16,798 nt of DNA from Treponema sp. (GTDB taxonomy: Bacteria; Spirochaetota; Spirochaetia; Treponematales; Breznakiellaceae): positions 1 through 16,798 of the forward strand of contig JAISSG010000138.1 in assembly GCA_031273185.1 (NCBI GenBank). The letters are read 5' to 3'. Both the position numbers and the translations under genes were made by a program. The notes beneath the pieces were generated by a model, which saw only the letters and a list, made by a program, of their open reading frames with translations, searched no databases and was not told where the DNA came from. Below are positions 5,922-13,562 of this stretch, in pieces (the stretch's first letter is position 1; the number at the start of each line of letters is the position of its first letter).

Positions 5922-6971
5922 CTACTGGTACATGATGATATACGGCCTGGGGTTTAGGCCGTATACTTCCCTGGGGGTCAATAGCGGGTGGTCGTAGCCG
6001 GCGCCGGGGATGTTGAAATTGTAAAACAGCTTGAACGCCTTGATCGGCATGTTGGTGACCTCGGCGTTGTAGGCGTATGATGCCCGCTTGAGGTGCGGCG
6101 GGCCGAACCCGTCGGCGCAGTGGACAAGCCGCACGCGCCGGAAGTCGCTTTCGACCTTTTCCCGGTTGCTGATCATCCTCCAGTTGAACTGGTGGATAAC
6201 CAGCATGCGCTGGCCGGGGATGTTGTTGGCGATTATGTAGTCCTCCATCACCTGCTGGGCGCGGTTAAGCTCCGCGGCGGTTACGTGCCCGATTTCCTGC
6301 ATGGGCCGGGTGGTGCGCCATTCGGGGTCAAGGGCAAGGTGCACGTTGGGGTACCGCAGCCAGGGAAGCATCCGCCTCAGCGAATCGATGGGGTCGTAGC
6401 GGCCTATCTGGTGATCGATGAAAACCAGCATGTCGTTCCGCTGGGCGTATTCCACGTATCGCCTGAGAATCTCCTCGCCGAGGATACCTATCTCCCCTTC
6501 CGGCCACACGGTGCCAAAGATGATGTAAAACGCTTTGATTATTTTGCGCCCGCCGCTTTCCGCCTCGTATTCGCGGGCAAGCCTGGTGAGTATCTGGTCA
6601 AGCTCTTCTATCGAATGGCGGCCAAGTATGCCCATCTGCCGGGAGCGGGGATGCCCGTAAAACGCCAGGATGTCGTTGTTGAGCAGCAGGGAAGCGTAGT
6701 CGGTTATCTCGCGGGCATAGGCCTCCTGCTCGGCCTCGGTGCGCGCCCAGTACGGGCTTGAGTCCTCGGCCCTCAGGGAGGCTTCAAGTATGTCGGTAAA
6801 GTAAATCCCCGGGAAAAAGCCGCCCTTGCTTCTCTGGATGGTCTCGTGGAAGGCCCCGGTCTCCAGGGATGCCAGCGACACTGACTGCGCGCCCAGCAGC
6901 GCGGGGAGGGAGGCAAGAAAAACCGCCAGCAACGCCGCCCCTCCCCGGCTAAGCAAAGAACGCATAAACAT
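5922..6971 (-). CDS. Uncharacterised secreted protein with LALDPEW and HQF motifs
   Basis: This 349-residue protein has a Sec signal peptide (about 1-28, ending Leu-Gly-Ala). The mature part shows ordered motifs: Tyr-Gly-His-Pro-Arg-Ser (105-110), Gly-Ile-Leu-Gly (114-117), Phe-Ile-Asp-His-Gln-Ile-Gly-Arg (184-191), Leu-Ala-Leu-Asp-Pro-Glu-Trp (212-218), Ile-Gly-His-Val-Thr-Ala-Ala-Glu-Leu-Asn (227-236), Ile-His-Gln-Phe (259-262) and His-Cys-Ala-Asp-Gly (284-288). The same order of motifs (YG.P, LALDPEW, a conserved LN, HQF..MI.NR, H.DG.G) occurs, as I recall, in an uncharacterised exported family common in actinobacteria. Conserved Asp, Glu and His at strand ends suggest a TIM-barrel-like hydrolase, but no activity can be named. 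The gene follows ppk1 by 49 bases and is probably co-transcribed. No good ribosome-binding site precedes the ATG; Met3 is an alternative start. Confidence 0.75.
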   Translation of the reverse strand: MFMRSLLSRGGAALLAVFLASLPALLGAQSVSLASLETGAFHETIQRSKGGFFPGIYFTDILEASLRAEDSSPYWARTEAEQEAYAREITDYASLLLNNDILAFYGHPRSRQMGILGRHSIEELDQILTRLAREYEAESGGRKIIKAFYIIFGTVWPEGEIGILGEEILRRYVEYAQRNDMLVFIDHQIGRYDPIDSLRRMLPWLRYPNVHLALDPEWRTTRPMQEIGHVTAAELNRAQQVMEDYIIANNIPGQRMLVIHQFNWRMISNREKVESDFRRVRLVHCADGFGPPHLKRASYAYNAEVTNMPIKAFKLFYNFNIPGAGYDHPLLTPREVYGLNPRPYIIMYQ

Positions 6972-7020
6972 GTGGTGTAACTATCGGCAGAAAAGACGGT
7001 AAAATTGAGGGGCAACAGCG

Positions 7021-9186
7021 TTATTGTTCAGCTGCGGTACTTCTGCGGACGGTGAATTCCTGCTTAATCGGCTGGGGTCCCGCCAACTCGCCCTCGACGC
7101 GGGAGAGCATGTCCTTCTGGATGCGGAACGCCGCCTCGCCCGAAGCGGGACCCAGCCGCTTCCACTCGCCGCTTGAGTCCAGCGCCCTCGCCTGGCAGTT
7201 GTCGCGGAAATACGCGCCGAGCATATCGACCAGCTCAGAACGAATCTTTTTGTCTTCAATGGGAAACAACAGCTCGACGCGGCGCTCAAGGTTGCGGGGC
7301 ATCAGGTCGGCGCTGGAGAGGTACAGTTCCTCGGCGCCGCCGTTGGCAAAGTAGTACATCCGCGAATGCTCAAGGTAGTAGTCGATGACGCTGATCACTC
7401 GAATATTCTCGGAAAGCCCCGGAACGCCCGGTACCAGCGCGCATATCCCCCGAACACAGATGGCAATTTTCACCCCCGCCTGGGAAGCGCGGTACAGGGC
7501 ATCGATCATGTCGGGGTCGGCGACGGAGTTGCACTTGATCATGATCCGCGAGGGGTAGTCTTGGGCGGCGCGTTTTGCCTCGTTCTCGATAAGGTCAAGA
7601 AGCCGTGACTTGAGGTTGTAGGGGGCAATCGCCATGCGCCGCATCGTCTGCTTCAGGGAGTACCCGGTTACCATGTTGAACAGGAGGTTTGCGTCGTAGG
7701 CGATTTCCTCGCGGCAGGTGAACAGGCAGATATCCTCGTAGCACTTCGCCGTCTTGTCGTTGTAGTTGCCGGTCGAAAGGTGCACATAACGCCTGATCTG
7801 ATCGTGCTCGCGGCGCAGTACGAGAGTCGCCTTTGCGTGTACTTTAAGCTGTGAAAGCCCGTACACCACGATCACCCCCGCCTTCTCCAGCCGGTTTGCC
7901 CATGATATGTTGCGCCCCTCGTCAAAGCGCGCCTTGAGTTCCACCAGCGCCGTCACATGCTTGCCGTTCAGCGCCGCCTTTTCCAGCGCCCGCACGATGG
8001 GCGAGACTGCCTGGGGGTTGCCCGTGCCGCCGCCGGTTCTGTACAGGGCTGTCTTGATCGAGATGACCTGCGGATCGGAGGCCGCCTCCTGAAAAAATCG
8101 CACCACCGGATCGAAGGACTGGTAGGGGAAGTGGAGCATCAGGTCGCCCTCGCTGAGGCGATCCCAGATCGAGACATCGTCGGCGAAACCGGGGGCGGGG
8201 TGTATCTTCCACGCCTTTTCCTGCAAGTGCTCGAAACCCGCGACGCTCGCCAGATTCAAAAGGCTGGCTTGGTTGAACGGCGCGTCAAATTCGTACAGGT
8301 CGTCGTCGTCCAGAGAAAAGCGCCGCGCCAGTTCGTCCCGCAGCCGCTTGCTGCCGGGGGAATACGCCATCCGCACCGCCTCGGATCGTTCCCTGTCCTC
8401 AAGAACCTCCGCCATTGCCTCGATAAAATCCTCGTCCCGCTGTTCGTCAACGGAAAAATCGGCATCGCGGTTTATCTTGAACAGCATGCTTTCCCGGATG
8501 CGGTAGCCGGGAAAAAGGTAGCCCGCCCATGTAAGGATAATGTCGTCCAGCAGCGCCCAGCGGAGTCTGTCCCCGTCGGCGGGCATCCAGACGATCCTGT
8601 CAAGGGAAAAGGGGATTTGCACCATGACGATGCGCTCCGCGCTTTCCTCCCCGGCGGCGTTTTCGGGGGCCAAAAGAAACGCCGCGTTGGTGTACTGGCT
8701 TGCAAAAGACGGCAGGGGCTTGTCTTCCTCTATCCGCAGGGGGGTAAGGACCGGGTACACCTGCCCGATGAAAAAGGATTCCAGGTAGTCCATCTGGGGG
8801 ACGGTGTAGGAATCGGGGCGTACCAGTTCCAGCCCGCTCGCCGCAAGGCCGGGGAAAATCTCGCCCATAAGGCAGGCGGACTGACGGCGGATTATCGATT
8901 TTATTTTTTGGGAGATCAGCTGCAACTGCTCCGCCGGGCCAAGGCCGGAAGGGTCGCCGGCAAGCCCAGCCTGCCGCGCACGCTTGATTGCCGCCACCCG
9001 CACCATGAAAAATTCGTCGAAGTTGGAGGAGACGATAGCCAGAAAGCGGAACCGCTCGAACAGGGGCAGGTCTTTCCGCAGGCCCTCCTCCAGCACCCGC
9101 TCGTTGAAGTCAACCCACGACAGGTCGCGGTTAAAATAGAGCGGGGAAGATACCGATGTTTTTCCTTTCTTGACCATCGCTACCAT
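7021..9186 (-). CDS. ppk1: Polyphosphate kinase 1
   Basis: This 721-residue enzyme reversibly polymerises the gamma-phosphate of ATP into inorganic polyphosphate. The length and all four domains are normal for Ppk1. The N-terminal domain has Tyr-Phe-Asn-Arg-Asp-Leu-Ser-Trp (17-24) and Ser-Ser-Asn-Phe-Asp-Glu-Phe-Phe (53-60). The phospholipase-D-like core has His-Phe-Pro-Tyr-Gln-Ser-Phe (352-358), Lys-Val-His-Ala-Lys (448-452), where His450 corresponds to the autophosphorylated histidine, and His-Leu-Ser-Thr-Gly-Asn-Tyr-Asn (469-476). A second conserved His607 is in Glu-His-Ser-Arg, followed by Leu-Ser-Ser-Ala-Asp-Leu-Met-Pro-Arg-Asn (622-631). The ATG at 9186 lacks a Shine-Dalgarno and lies close to a TATAAT box, so a very short leader or a start at Met4 (9177) is possible. 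Transcription diverges from iorA. Confidence 0.96.
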   Translation of the reverse strand: MVAMVKKGKTSVSSPLYFNRDLSWVDFNERVLEEGLRKDLPLFERFRFLAIVSSNFDEFFMVRVAAIKRARQAGLAGDPSGLGPAEQLQLISQKIKSIIRRQSACLMGEIFPGLAASGLELVRPDSYTVPQMDYLESFFIGQVYPVLTPLRIEEDKPLPSFASQYTNAAFLLAPENAAGEESAERIVMVQIPFSLDRIVWMPADGDRLRWALLDDIILTWAGYLFPGYRIRESMLFKINRDADFSVDEQRDEDFIEAMAEVLEDRERSEAVRMAYSPGSKRLRDELARRFSLDDDDLYEFDAPFNQASLLNLASVAGFEHLQEKAWKIHPAPGFADDVSIWDRLSEGDLMLHFPYQSFDPVVRFFQEAASDPQVISIKTALYRTGGGTGNPQAVSPIVRALEKAALNGKHVTALVELKARFDEGRNISWANRLEKAGVIVVYGLSQLKVHAKATLVLRREHDQIRRYVHLSTGNYNDKTAKCYEDICLFTCREEIAYDANLLFNMVTGYSLKQTMRRMAIAPYNLKSRLLDLIENEAKRAAQDYPSRIMIKCNSVADPDMIDALYRASQAGVKIAICVRGICALVPGVPGLSENIRVISVIDYYLEHSRMYYFANGGAEELYLSSADLMPRNLERRVELLFPIEDKKIRSELVDMLGAYFRDNCQARALDSSGEWKRLGPASGEAAFRIQKDMLSRVEGELAGPQPIKQEFTVRRSTAAEQ

Positions 9187-9197
9187 TATGGTGGAAA

Positions 9198-9203
9198 ATT
9201 ATA
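9198..9203 (-). promoter_or_regulatory. Candidate -10 box of ppk1
   Basis: A perfect TATAAT on the minus strand lies 11 bases before the ppk1 ATG. No good -35 is found at 16-18 bases, so the promoter may depend on an activator or another sigma factor. The predicted transcript would begin only about five bases before the ATG. Confidence 0.35.
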
Positions 9204-9225
9204 TTGATCGCAATGGCGCGATATT

Positions 9226-9253
9226 TGGCAAAAAGCCATAGCCGTTTTTGCCA
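9226..9253. promoter_or_regulatory. Perfect 9-bp inverted repeat in the ppk1/iorA intergenic region
   Basis: TGGCAAAAA (9226-9234) and TTTTTGCCA (9245-9253) are exact reverse complements with a 10-base spacer. The centre-to-centre distance of 19 bases places both arms near the same DNA face. The element lies between the divergent ppk1 and iorA starts, 38 bases before the iorA ATG, so an operator shared by both genes is plausible. It could also fold as an RNA hairpin, but it follows no gene end, so a terminator is unlikely. Confidence 0.5.
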
Positions 9254-9290
9254 TGTTTCTATATACTAATACATTAAATTAACAAGAGAG

Positions 9291-11090
9291 ATGCGTATGC
9301 CAAAAAAACTGCTGATGGGCAACGAGGCCATTGCCCTCGGCGCGATGAGGGCCAGCGTTCGTGTCGTGACCGGCTACCCCGGCACTCCCTCGACAGAGGT
9401 GCTGGAAACCGTGGCAAGGCACAACGACGGCAGCGTGTACGTGGAGTGGTCGGTCAACGAAAAGTCCGCGCTGGAAGTGGCGGCCGGGGCCTCGTTCGCC
9501 GGGGCGCGGGCTATGGTTACCATGAAACAGGTCGGCCTGAACGTCGCCTCTGACCCTTTGATAAACCTGAACTACATCGGCGTCCAGGGCGGCATGGTGA
9601 TTGTTGTCGCCGACGACCCCGGGCCGATTTCCTCGCAGAACGAGCAGGACACGCGCCACTTCTCGAAGTTCGCCAGGCTTGCGCTGTTCGATCCGTCAAC
9701 GCCGGAAGAGGCGTACGCGATGATCGCCGACGCGTTCGCCTGTTCCGAGAAATACGGCAGGCCGGTTCTGTTCCGGCCCACGACGCGCGTCTGCCATAGC
9801 TGCGCTTCCGTGGAAACGCTGGAACACCTGCCGAAGAGCGAGCCCGCCGGTTTTGCAAAAGACAGCAAGTGGGTCATTTTCCCCCGGCTTGCCTATGCGA
9901 ACAAATTCAAGATCGAGGAAAACCTGAAGGCGATGCGCGAGGAGTTCGCCGGATACGAAAAAAACATTCTCGCCGGAAGCGGCAGGAAGGGGATAGCGGC
10001 GGGCGGCGTCAGTTACACCTACGTGCGCGAGGCGCTTGAAAACACGGAACTTAAAAACACCGAATGCAAGCTCCTGAAAATCTCGACGCTCCCCTTTCCC
10101 GAAAAACTCGCGCTGGATTTTTTGGACGGGCTGGACGAGGCTCTTGTCATCGAGGAGCTTGATCCTGTCATCGAGAACGAGCTTGTCCTCCTTTGCGGGC
10201 TGCGCCACCTGAACGTGAAGATACTGGGCAAGCGCAGCGGCCATGTCCAGTCCGCCGGGGAGCAAACGGCGGACAGCGCGGCAAAAGCGGCATCGGCCTT
10301 CCTTGGGGTAGCGTTGCCGCAGGCTGCGGCCAAAACCCTTCCCCCGCTGCCTGCCCGCCCGCCGGTGTTGTGCGCGGGCTGTCCGCACCGGGCCTCTTTT
10401 TTCGCGGTGAAAGAGGCGGCAAAGGGCAAGCGCGCTGTCTTTTCCGGCGACATCGGCTGTTACACGCTTGGCAACGCCCAGCCGCTTGACATGGTTGACA
10501 CCTGCCTCTGCATGGGCGCGGGCATCACCGTCGCTCAGGGCCTTCAGCGCGTCGAGCCAAATACGGCGCACTTTGCCTTCATCGGCGATTCTACTTTTTT
10601 TCACACCGGCATACCGGGAATCGCCAACGCCGTCTACAACCAAACGGACATCATCGTTGTCGTGCTTGACAACTCGACGACGGCGATGACGGGAAACCAG
10701 CCGCATCCCGGCATCGGGCTTACGATGATGGGCGGCAAAACCGGGAAAATCAGCATTGAAAAAATCGTGGCGGCGCTGAACGTTTCGGCGGTGGTGCGCG
10801 TAAACCCGTTTGATCAAAAGACGGCAAAAGACGCTGTCGCTTCATTGATGGCGCAGAAGGGTGTCAGGGTGCTGCTGTTTGAAGCGCCTTGCATCGCCGT
10901 TTCCAGAAGCGCCGCAAAAGCCGCTGTCGATGGCTCCGTCTGCACCGGGTGCGAAATCTGCCTGAAAAAAATCGGCTGTCCTGCCATCAGCATGGAAGAC
11001 GGGAAGGCGTGTGTCAGCGCCGCCCTCTGCGCCGGCTGCGGCTTATGTGCCAGCGTCTGCAAAACCGGCGCGATTAATATGGGGGAATAG
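9291..11090 (+). CDS. iorA: Indolepyruvate:ferredoxin oxidoreductase, alpha subunit
   Basis: This 599-residue thiamine-diphosphate and Fe-S subunit works with IorB in oxidative decarboxylation of aryl-pyruvates (from Trp, Phe, Tyr) to aryl-acetyl-CoA, reducing ferredoxin. The pyrimidine-binding domain at the N-terminus has Gly-Tyr-Pro-Gly-Thr-Pro-Ser-Thr-Glu (28-36). The ThDP-binding domain has Cys-Ala-Gly-Cys-Pro-His-Arg (361-367), Gly-Asp-Ile-Gly-Cys-Tyr (386-391), Gly-Asp-Ser-Thr-Phe-Phe-His (432-438) and Asp-Asn-Ser-Thr-Thr-Ala-Met-Thr-Gly (460-468). The C-terminal ferredoxin domain has cysteines 551, 554, 557, 563 and 580, 583, 586, 590; the first cluster has the spacing of five residues before its last Cys that is usual for IorA. 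The start has AGAGAG in front. The last two codons and the stop lie in a heptamer array. Confidence 0.95.
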   Translation: MRMPKKLLMGNEAIALGAMRASVRVVTGYPGTPSTEVLETVARHNDGSVYVEWSVNEKSALEVAAGASFAGARAMVTMKQVGLNVASDPLINLNYIGVQGGMVIVVADDPGPISSQNEQDTRHFSKFARLALFDPSTPEEAYAMIADAFACSEKYGRPVLFRPTTRVCHSCASVETLEHLPKSEPAGFAKDSKWVIFPRLAYANKFKIEENLKAMREEFAGYEKNILAGSGRKGIAAGGVSYTYVREALENTELKNTECKLLKISTLPFPEKLALDFLDGLDEALVIEELDPVIENELVLLCGLRHLNVKILGKRSGHVQSAGEQTADSAAKAASAFLGVALPQAAAKTLPPLPARPPVLCAGCPHRASFFAVKEAAKGKRAVFSGDIGCYTLGNAQPLDMVDTCLCMGAGITVAQGLQRVEPNTAHFAFIGDSTFFHTGIPGIANAVYNQTDIIVVVLDNSTTAMTGNQPHPGIGLTMMGGKTGKISIEKIVAALNVSAVVRVNPFDQKTAKDAVASLMAQKGVRVLLFEAPCIAVSRSAAKAAVDGSVCTGCEICLKKIGCPAISMEDGKACVSAALCAGCGLCASVCKTGAINMGE

Positions 11091-11137
11091 GGAATGAGGA
11101 ATGAGGAATGAGGGATGGGGAATGGGCGACAGGGAAT
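11082..11137 (+). repeat. Heptamer array at the iorA 3' end (8 units)
   Basis: Eight phased 7-bp units occupy the iorA-iorB junction: GGGGAAT, AGGGAAT, two copies of GAGGAAT, GAGGGAT, GGGGAAT, the diverged GGGCGAC, and AGGGAAT. The array encodes the C-terminal Gly-Glu of IorA, and its second unit completes the TAG stop. It has the same unit family, the same purine-rich gene-sense orientation and the same placement at a stop codon as the array at 361-395. About 30 bases separate its end from the iorB ATG. Confidence 0.85.
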
Positions 11138-11167
11138 ATCCCTGCTTTTTTTTAAGTAAGGTGCAGC

Positions 11168-11770
11168 ATGGCGTTTAACTGCATGATTGCGGGGGTGGGG
11201 GGCCAGGGCACGGTGCTGGCTTCCAAGCTGATAGCGGCGGCGGCGATGAAGAAGGGCTTTGATGTCCGTACTACCGAGACCATTGGCATGGCACAGCGCG
11301 GAGGCAGCGTCGTCAGCCATGTCCGCATTGGCGAAAAAATTTTCTCGCCGCTTATTCCGCATGCCGCGGCCAACGCGCTCATCGCGTTTGAGCCTGCCGA
11401 AGCCGCGCGGCAGTTGCCGTATCTTCGCGCCGATGGCTTTTTGGTTGCGTGCGACAGCGCGATCAAGCCTGCCACCGATCCCCGCTCAAAGGAGCCCTAT
11501 GAAACGTCTGCGATAATAGATTTTATTAAAGAGCATGTGCAAAAACTTGTTGTGATAGAGGGGCAGTGCACAATGCGGCGCATTATGCGGCACAACGCGA
11601 AAACGCTGAACGTCGTCCTTCTGGGAGCGGCTGCGCAATGCGGCGTGTTTCCGTTTGACGCTGAAACGCTGAGAGAAGTTATCCCGGAATTACTGCCGCA
11701 GCGTTTTTGGGAGATGAACCTGAAATCTTTTGAACTTGGGATGCAAGCCGCTTCCTGTATAAAATTTTGA
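11168..11770 (+). CDS. iorB: Indolepyruvate:ferredoxin oxidoreductase, beta subunit
   Basis: This 200-residue protein is the gamma-domain (pyruvate-ferredoxin-oxidoreductase type) subunit that partners IorA. It opens with the typical Ile-Ala-Gly-Val-Gly-Gly-Gln-Gly-Thr-Val-Leu-Ala-Ser-Lys (7-20), followed by Glu-Thr-Ile-Gly-Met-Ala-Gln-Arg-Gly-Gly-Ser-Val (37-48), a family signature. The length is normal, so the gene looks intact although an insertion-sequence remnant touches its stop codon. AAGGTG four bases before the ATG serves as the ribosome-binding site. It is in an operon with iorA, 77 bases apart, a wider gap than usual because a heptamer array lies between them. Confidence 0.93.
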   Translation: MAFNCMIAGVGGQGTVLASKLIAAAAMKKGFDVRTTETIGMAQRGGSVVSHVRIGEKIFSPLIPHAAANALIAFEPAEAARQLPYLRADGFLVACDSAIKPATDPRSKEPYETSAIIDFIKEHVQKLVVIEGQCTMRRIMRHNAKTLNVVLLGAAAQCGVFPFDAETLREVIPELLPQRFWEMNLKSFELGMQAASCIKF

Positions 11771-12115
11771 AGGTGAATCGCCGATATATCCTATCCCTTC
11801 GGTTTTCCCGCGGGTGTTGTAATTCAGGCTCGTGGTATCCTGTGCCGCCAATATGGTCCCTCCGTGCCGTGCCATCCGACTGATAGTCGCTTCCCGGTGT
11901 GCCCGCAGTGCTTCTTCCCGGTCAAGGTTCTCATTGCCCAGCATTCGGTATATGGCTTGAGCCCCAGCCCGGTTTTCACTGCAAAACCATATTGGCTTAT
12001 CCGGCTGTTTGGACAGTGTTTCCATGGTACAGATAAAACGTTTTTCAAGACGACTGGAGTTGCAATCCAGCCCGGCAAATTCCTCTTCCATGTTGAAAGT
12101 TTGCTTCTTTGCCAT
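11771..12115 (-). pseudogene. Truncated IS4-family (Tn5-type) transposase, N-terminal part only
   Basis: The frame begins at the ATG at 12115, preceded by GGGAGGGG, and encodes about 115 residues that match the N-terminus of Tn5-like transposases: Glu-Glu-Glu-Phe-Ala-Gly-Leu-Asp near the start, Gly-Ala-Gln-Ala-Ile-Tyr-Arg (51-57), Ala-His-Arg-Glu-Ala-Thr (72-77) and Gln-Asp-Thr-Thr-Ser-Leu-Asn-Tyr (92-99), where Asp93 is the first catalytic Asp. Family-like sequence ends after Gly-Tyr-Ile-Gly-Asp at about 11775. The frame then runs into the complement of iorB, so the other catalytic residues and the C-terminal two thirds are missing. It is not functional. A longer reading from upstream ATGs has no family support. 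The missing half points to a deletion between the element and the iorB stop. Confidence 0.8.
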
Positions 12116-12148
12116 ATTCCCCTCCCAGAGTTTTGGCTTTTTAGGGGC

Positions 12149-12157
12149 ATTATACCA
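12149..12157 (-). promoter_or_regulatory. Extended -10 promoter of the transposase remnant
   Basis: TGG followed by TATAAT on the minus strand (12157-12149) is a perfect extended -10 element 34 bases before the transposase ATG. A TTGACC lies 21 bases further upstream, too far for a standard -35. Confidence 0.45.
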
Positions 12158-12209
12158 TGTCGGTAGGAAATTGTGGGTCAAGTTTAGTGCTCTGCGGCGG
12201 GGTTGTTGA

Positions 12210-12236
12210 TTGACAAAGATATAAACGGCATATTAC
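12210..12236 (+). promoter_or_regulatory. Candidate promoter of the aldo/keto reductase gene
   Basis: A perfect TTGACA (12210-12215) is followed after 15 bases by TATTAC (12231-12236). The spacing is short and the -10 imperfect. Just downstream, CCTTT and AAAGG form a small inverted repeat around GATT that overlaps the AAAGGGAG ribosome-binding site. Confidence 0.35.
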
Positions 12237-12258
12237 CTTTGATTAAAGGGAGCGGAAT

Positions 12259-13467
12259 ATGCAATATCGTATAGACTCAAAGTCGGGCAATAAATTATCG
12301 ATAATTGGATTCGGTTGCATGCGGTTTCCCAGAAATTTAACCCAAATTGATATGAGCAGGACTGAACAGCTAATAATAAAGGCGGTAGAGAACGGTATCA
12401 ATTATTTTGATACTGCCTATGTTTATGGCGGAAGCGAGGATACTTTAGGGCAAATACTTGCCAAAAATAATTTACGGAATAAAATTTTCCTTGCGACAAA
12501 ACTACCCCTTGCAAAATGCAACAGCAATGACGATTTTGAATCGTTATTCCAGGAACAGCTTAAACGACTGCATACGGATTATATCGACTATTATCTTATG
12601 CATAATCTTGGCGATGCCAATTTGTGGGAAACTTTTTGTAAAATGGATATTGAAAAATGGATTAGGGGGAAAAAAGACTCAGGCCAGATAAAAAACATCG
12701 GTTTTTCTTTTCACGGGATTCACAATGAGTTTCTAAAACTTCTTGGCGTTTATAACTGGGACTTTTGCCAGATACAGTACAATTATATAAACACAAATTA
12801 TCAGGCCGGTATGGAGGGCTTGAAAAAAGCGGCTGGCAAAGGCCTCCCCGTTATTGTCATGGAGCCCTTATTGGGAGGGAAACTCGCAAACGGGCTTCCG
12901 AAGAGAGCTGTAAATATATTCAAAACTGCAAACAGCGCCGCACATAGTGCCGCACGCAGTGCGCTTTCCCCTGCGGCGTGGGCGTTGCGGTGGCTTTGGA
13001 ACCAAAAGGAAGTTACCGTTGTTCTATCCGGCATGAACGATATTTCGCAGTTGGAGGAAAACATTAAAACCGCAAAAGATGCGGTTCCCGATATGCTGAC
13101 AGCGGCGGAGGTTAACGCATACGAATCGGTAATAGAAATAATCAAGGATTCATATAAAGTGCCCTGTACGGGGTGCAATTATTGTATGCCTTGTCCGCAG
13201 AATATAAACATACCGGCGTGTTTTACCGCTTATAACATATCATATACAGTTGGGATGATTTCAGGCCTTGTGCAATACATAACAAGCACAGGATCAATGG
13301 ATCCCCGAAAAAACTATTCGGCAAGCAAATGCACGGAATGCGGGGCCTGTGAAAAGAAATGCCCACAGCATATTCCTGTAATTAAATCGCTAAAAAATGT
13401 TACCAAAAGAATGGAACCATCATGGGTAAAAACGGCGTTCGGCATTTTTCTCAAATTAAGGGGCTAA
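12259..13467 (+). CDS. Aldo/keto reductase with C-terminal 4Fe-4S ferredoxin domain
   Basis: This 402-residue oxidoreductase joins an aldo/keto reductase barrel (about 1-290) to a ferredoxin-type domain. The AKR catalytic tetrad is visible as Asp51, Tyr56 (in Phe-Asp-Thr-Ala-Tyr-Val-Tyr-Gly), Lys81 and His115 (Leu-Met-His-Asn). The C-terminal part has a Cys-x2-Cys-x2-Cys-x2-Cys cluster (303, 306, 309, 312) and a second one (358, 361, 364, 368). This architecture is that of the COG1453 group of predicted oxidoreductases; the substrate is unknown. AAAGGGAG before the ATG supports the start. The gene is clearly AT-richer than iorAB to its left and the PLC-like gene to its right and lies next to a transposase remnant, so acquisition by transfer is likely. 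Residues 225-238 are an Ala/Ser/His-rich low-complexity stretch in a barrel loop. Confidence 0.88.
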   Translation: MQYRIDSKSGNKLSIIGFGCMRFPRNLTQIDMSRTEQLIIKAVENGINYFDTAYVYGGSEDTLGQILAKNNLRNKIFLATKLPLAKCNSNDDFESLFQEQLKRLHTDYIDYYLMHNLGDANLWETFCKMDIEKWIRGKKDSGQIKNIGFSFHGIHNEFLKLLGVYNWDFCQIQYNYINTNYQAGMEGLKKAAGKGLPVIVMEPLLGGKLANGLPKRAVNIFKTANSAAHSAARSALSPAAWALRWLWNQKEVTVVLSGMNDISQLEENIKTAKDAVPDMLTAAEVNAYESVIEIIKDSYKVPCTGCNYCMPCPQNINIPACFTAYNISYTVGMISGLVQYITSTGSMDPRKNYSASKCTECGACEKKCPQHIPVIKSLKNVTKRMEPSWVKTAFGIFLKLRG

Positions 13468-13562
13468 CTTTGCGTCTGCCCCATCGCCCGCCGGCCTGCC
13501 TAAAGGCAGCCCGCGCTTGTGGCATGGCGGCGGCATTCAACCGGGCTCTTGCCGTGCGGCAT

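Noticed and set aside
5922..6971. Naming the product a glycoside hydrolase
   Set aside because: Acidic residues at likely strand ends suggest a barrel, but no known glycosidase motif can be identified.
7957..9207. Long plus-strand open frame (416 codons) opposite ppk1
   Set aside because: It lies antisense to a fully conserved Ppk1 and its translation has no family features; long antisense frames are expected in GC-rich genes.
9226..9253. Rho-independent terminator
   Set aside because: It follows no gene end: both flanking genes start from this region and point away from it.
9696..10817. Long minus-strand open frame (373 codons) opposite iorA
   Set aside because: IorA on the plus strand is conserved end to end; the antisense translation is Arg/His-rich without motifs.
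11771..12181. A complete gene starting at 12181
   Set aside because: Transposase similarity begins at the ATG at 12115, which has the ribosome-binding site; the upstream codons overlap the promoter.
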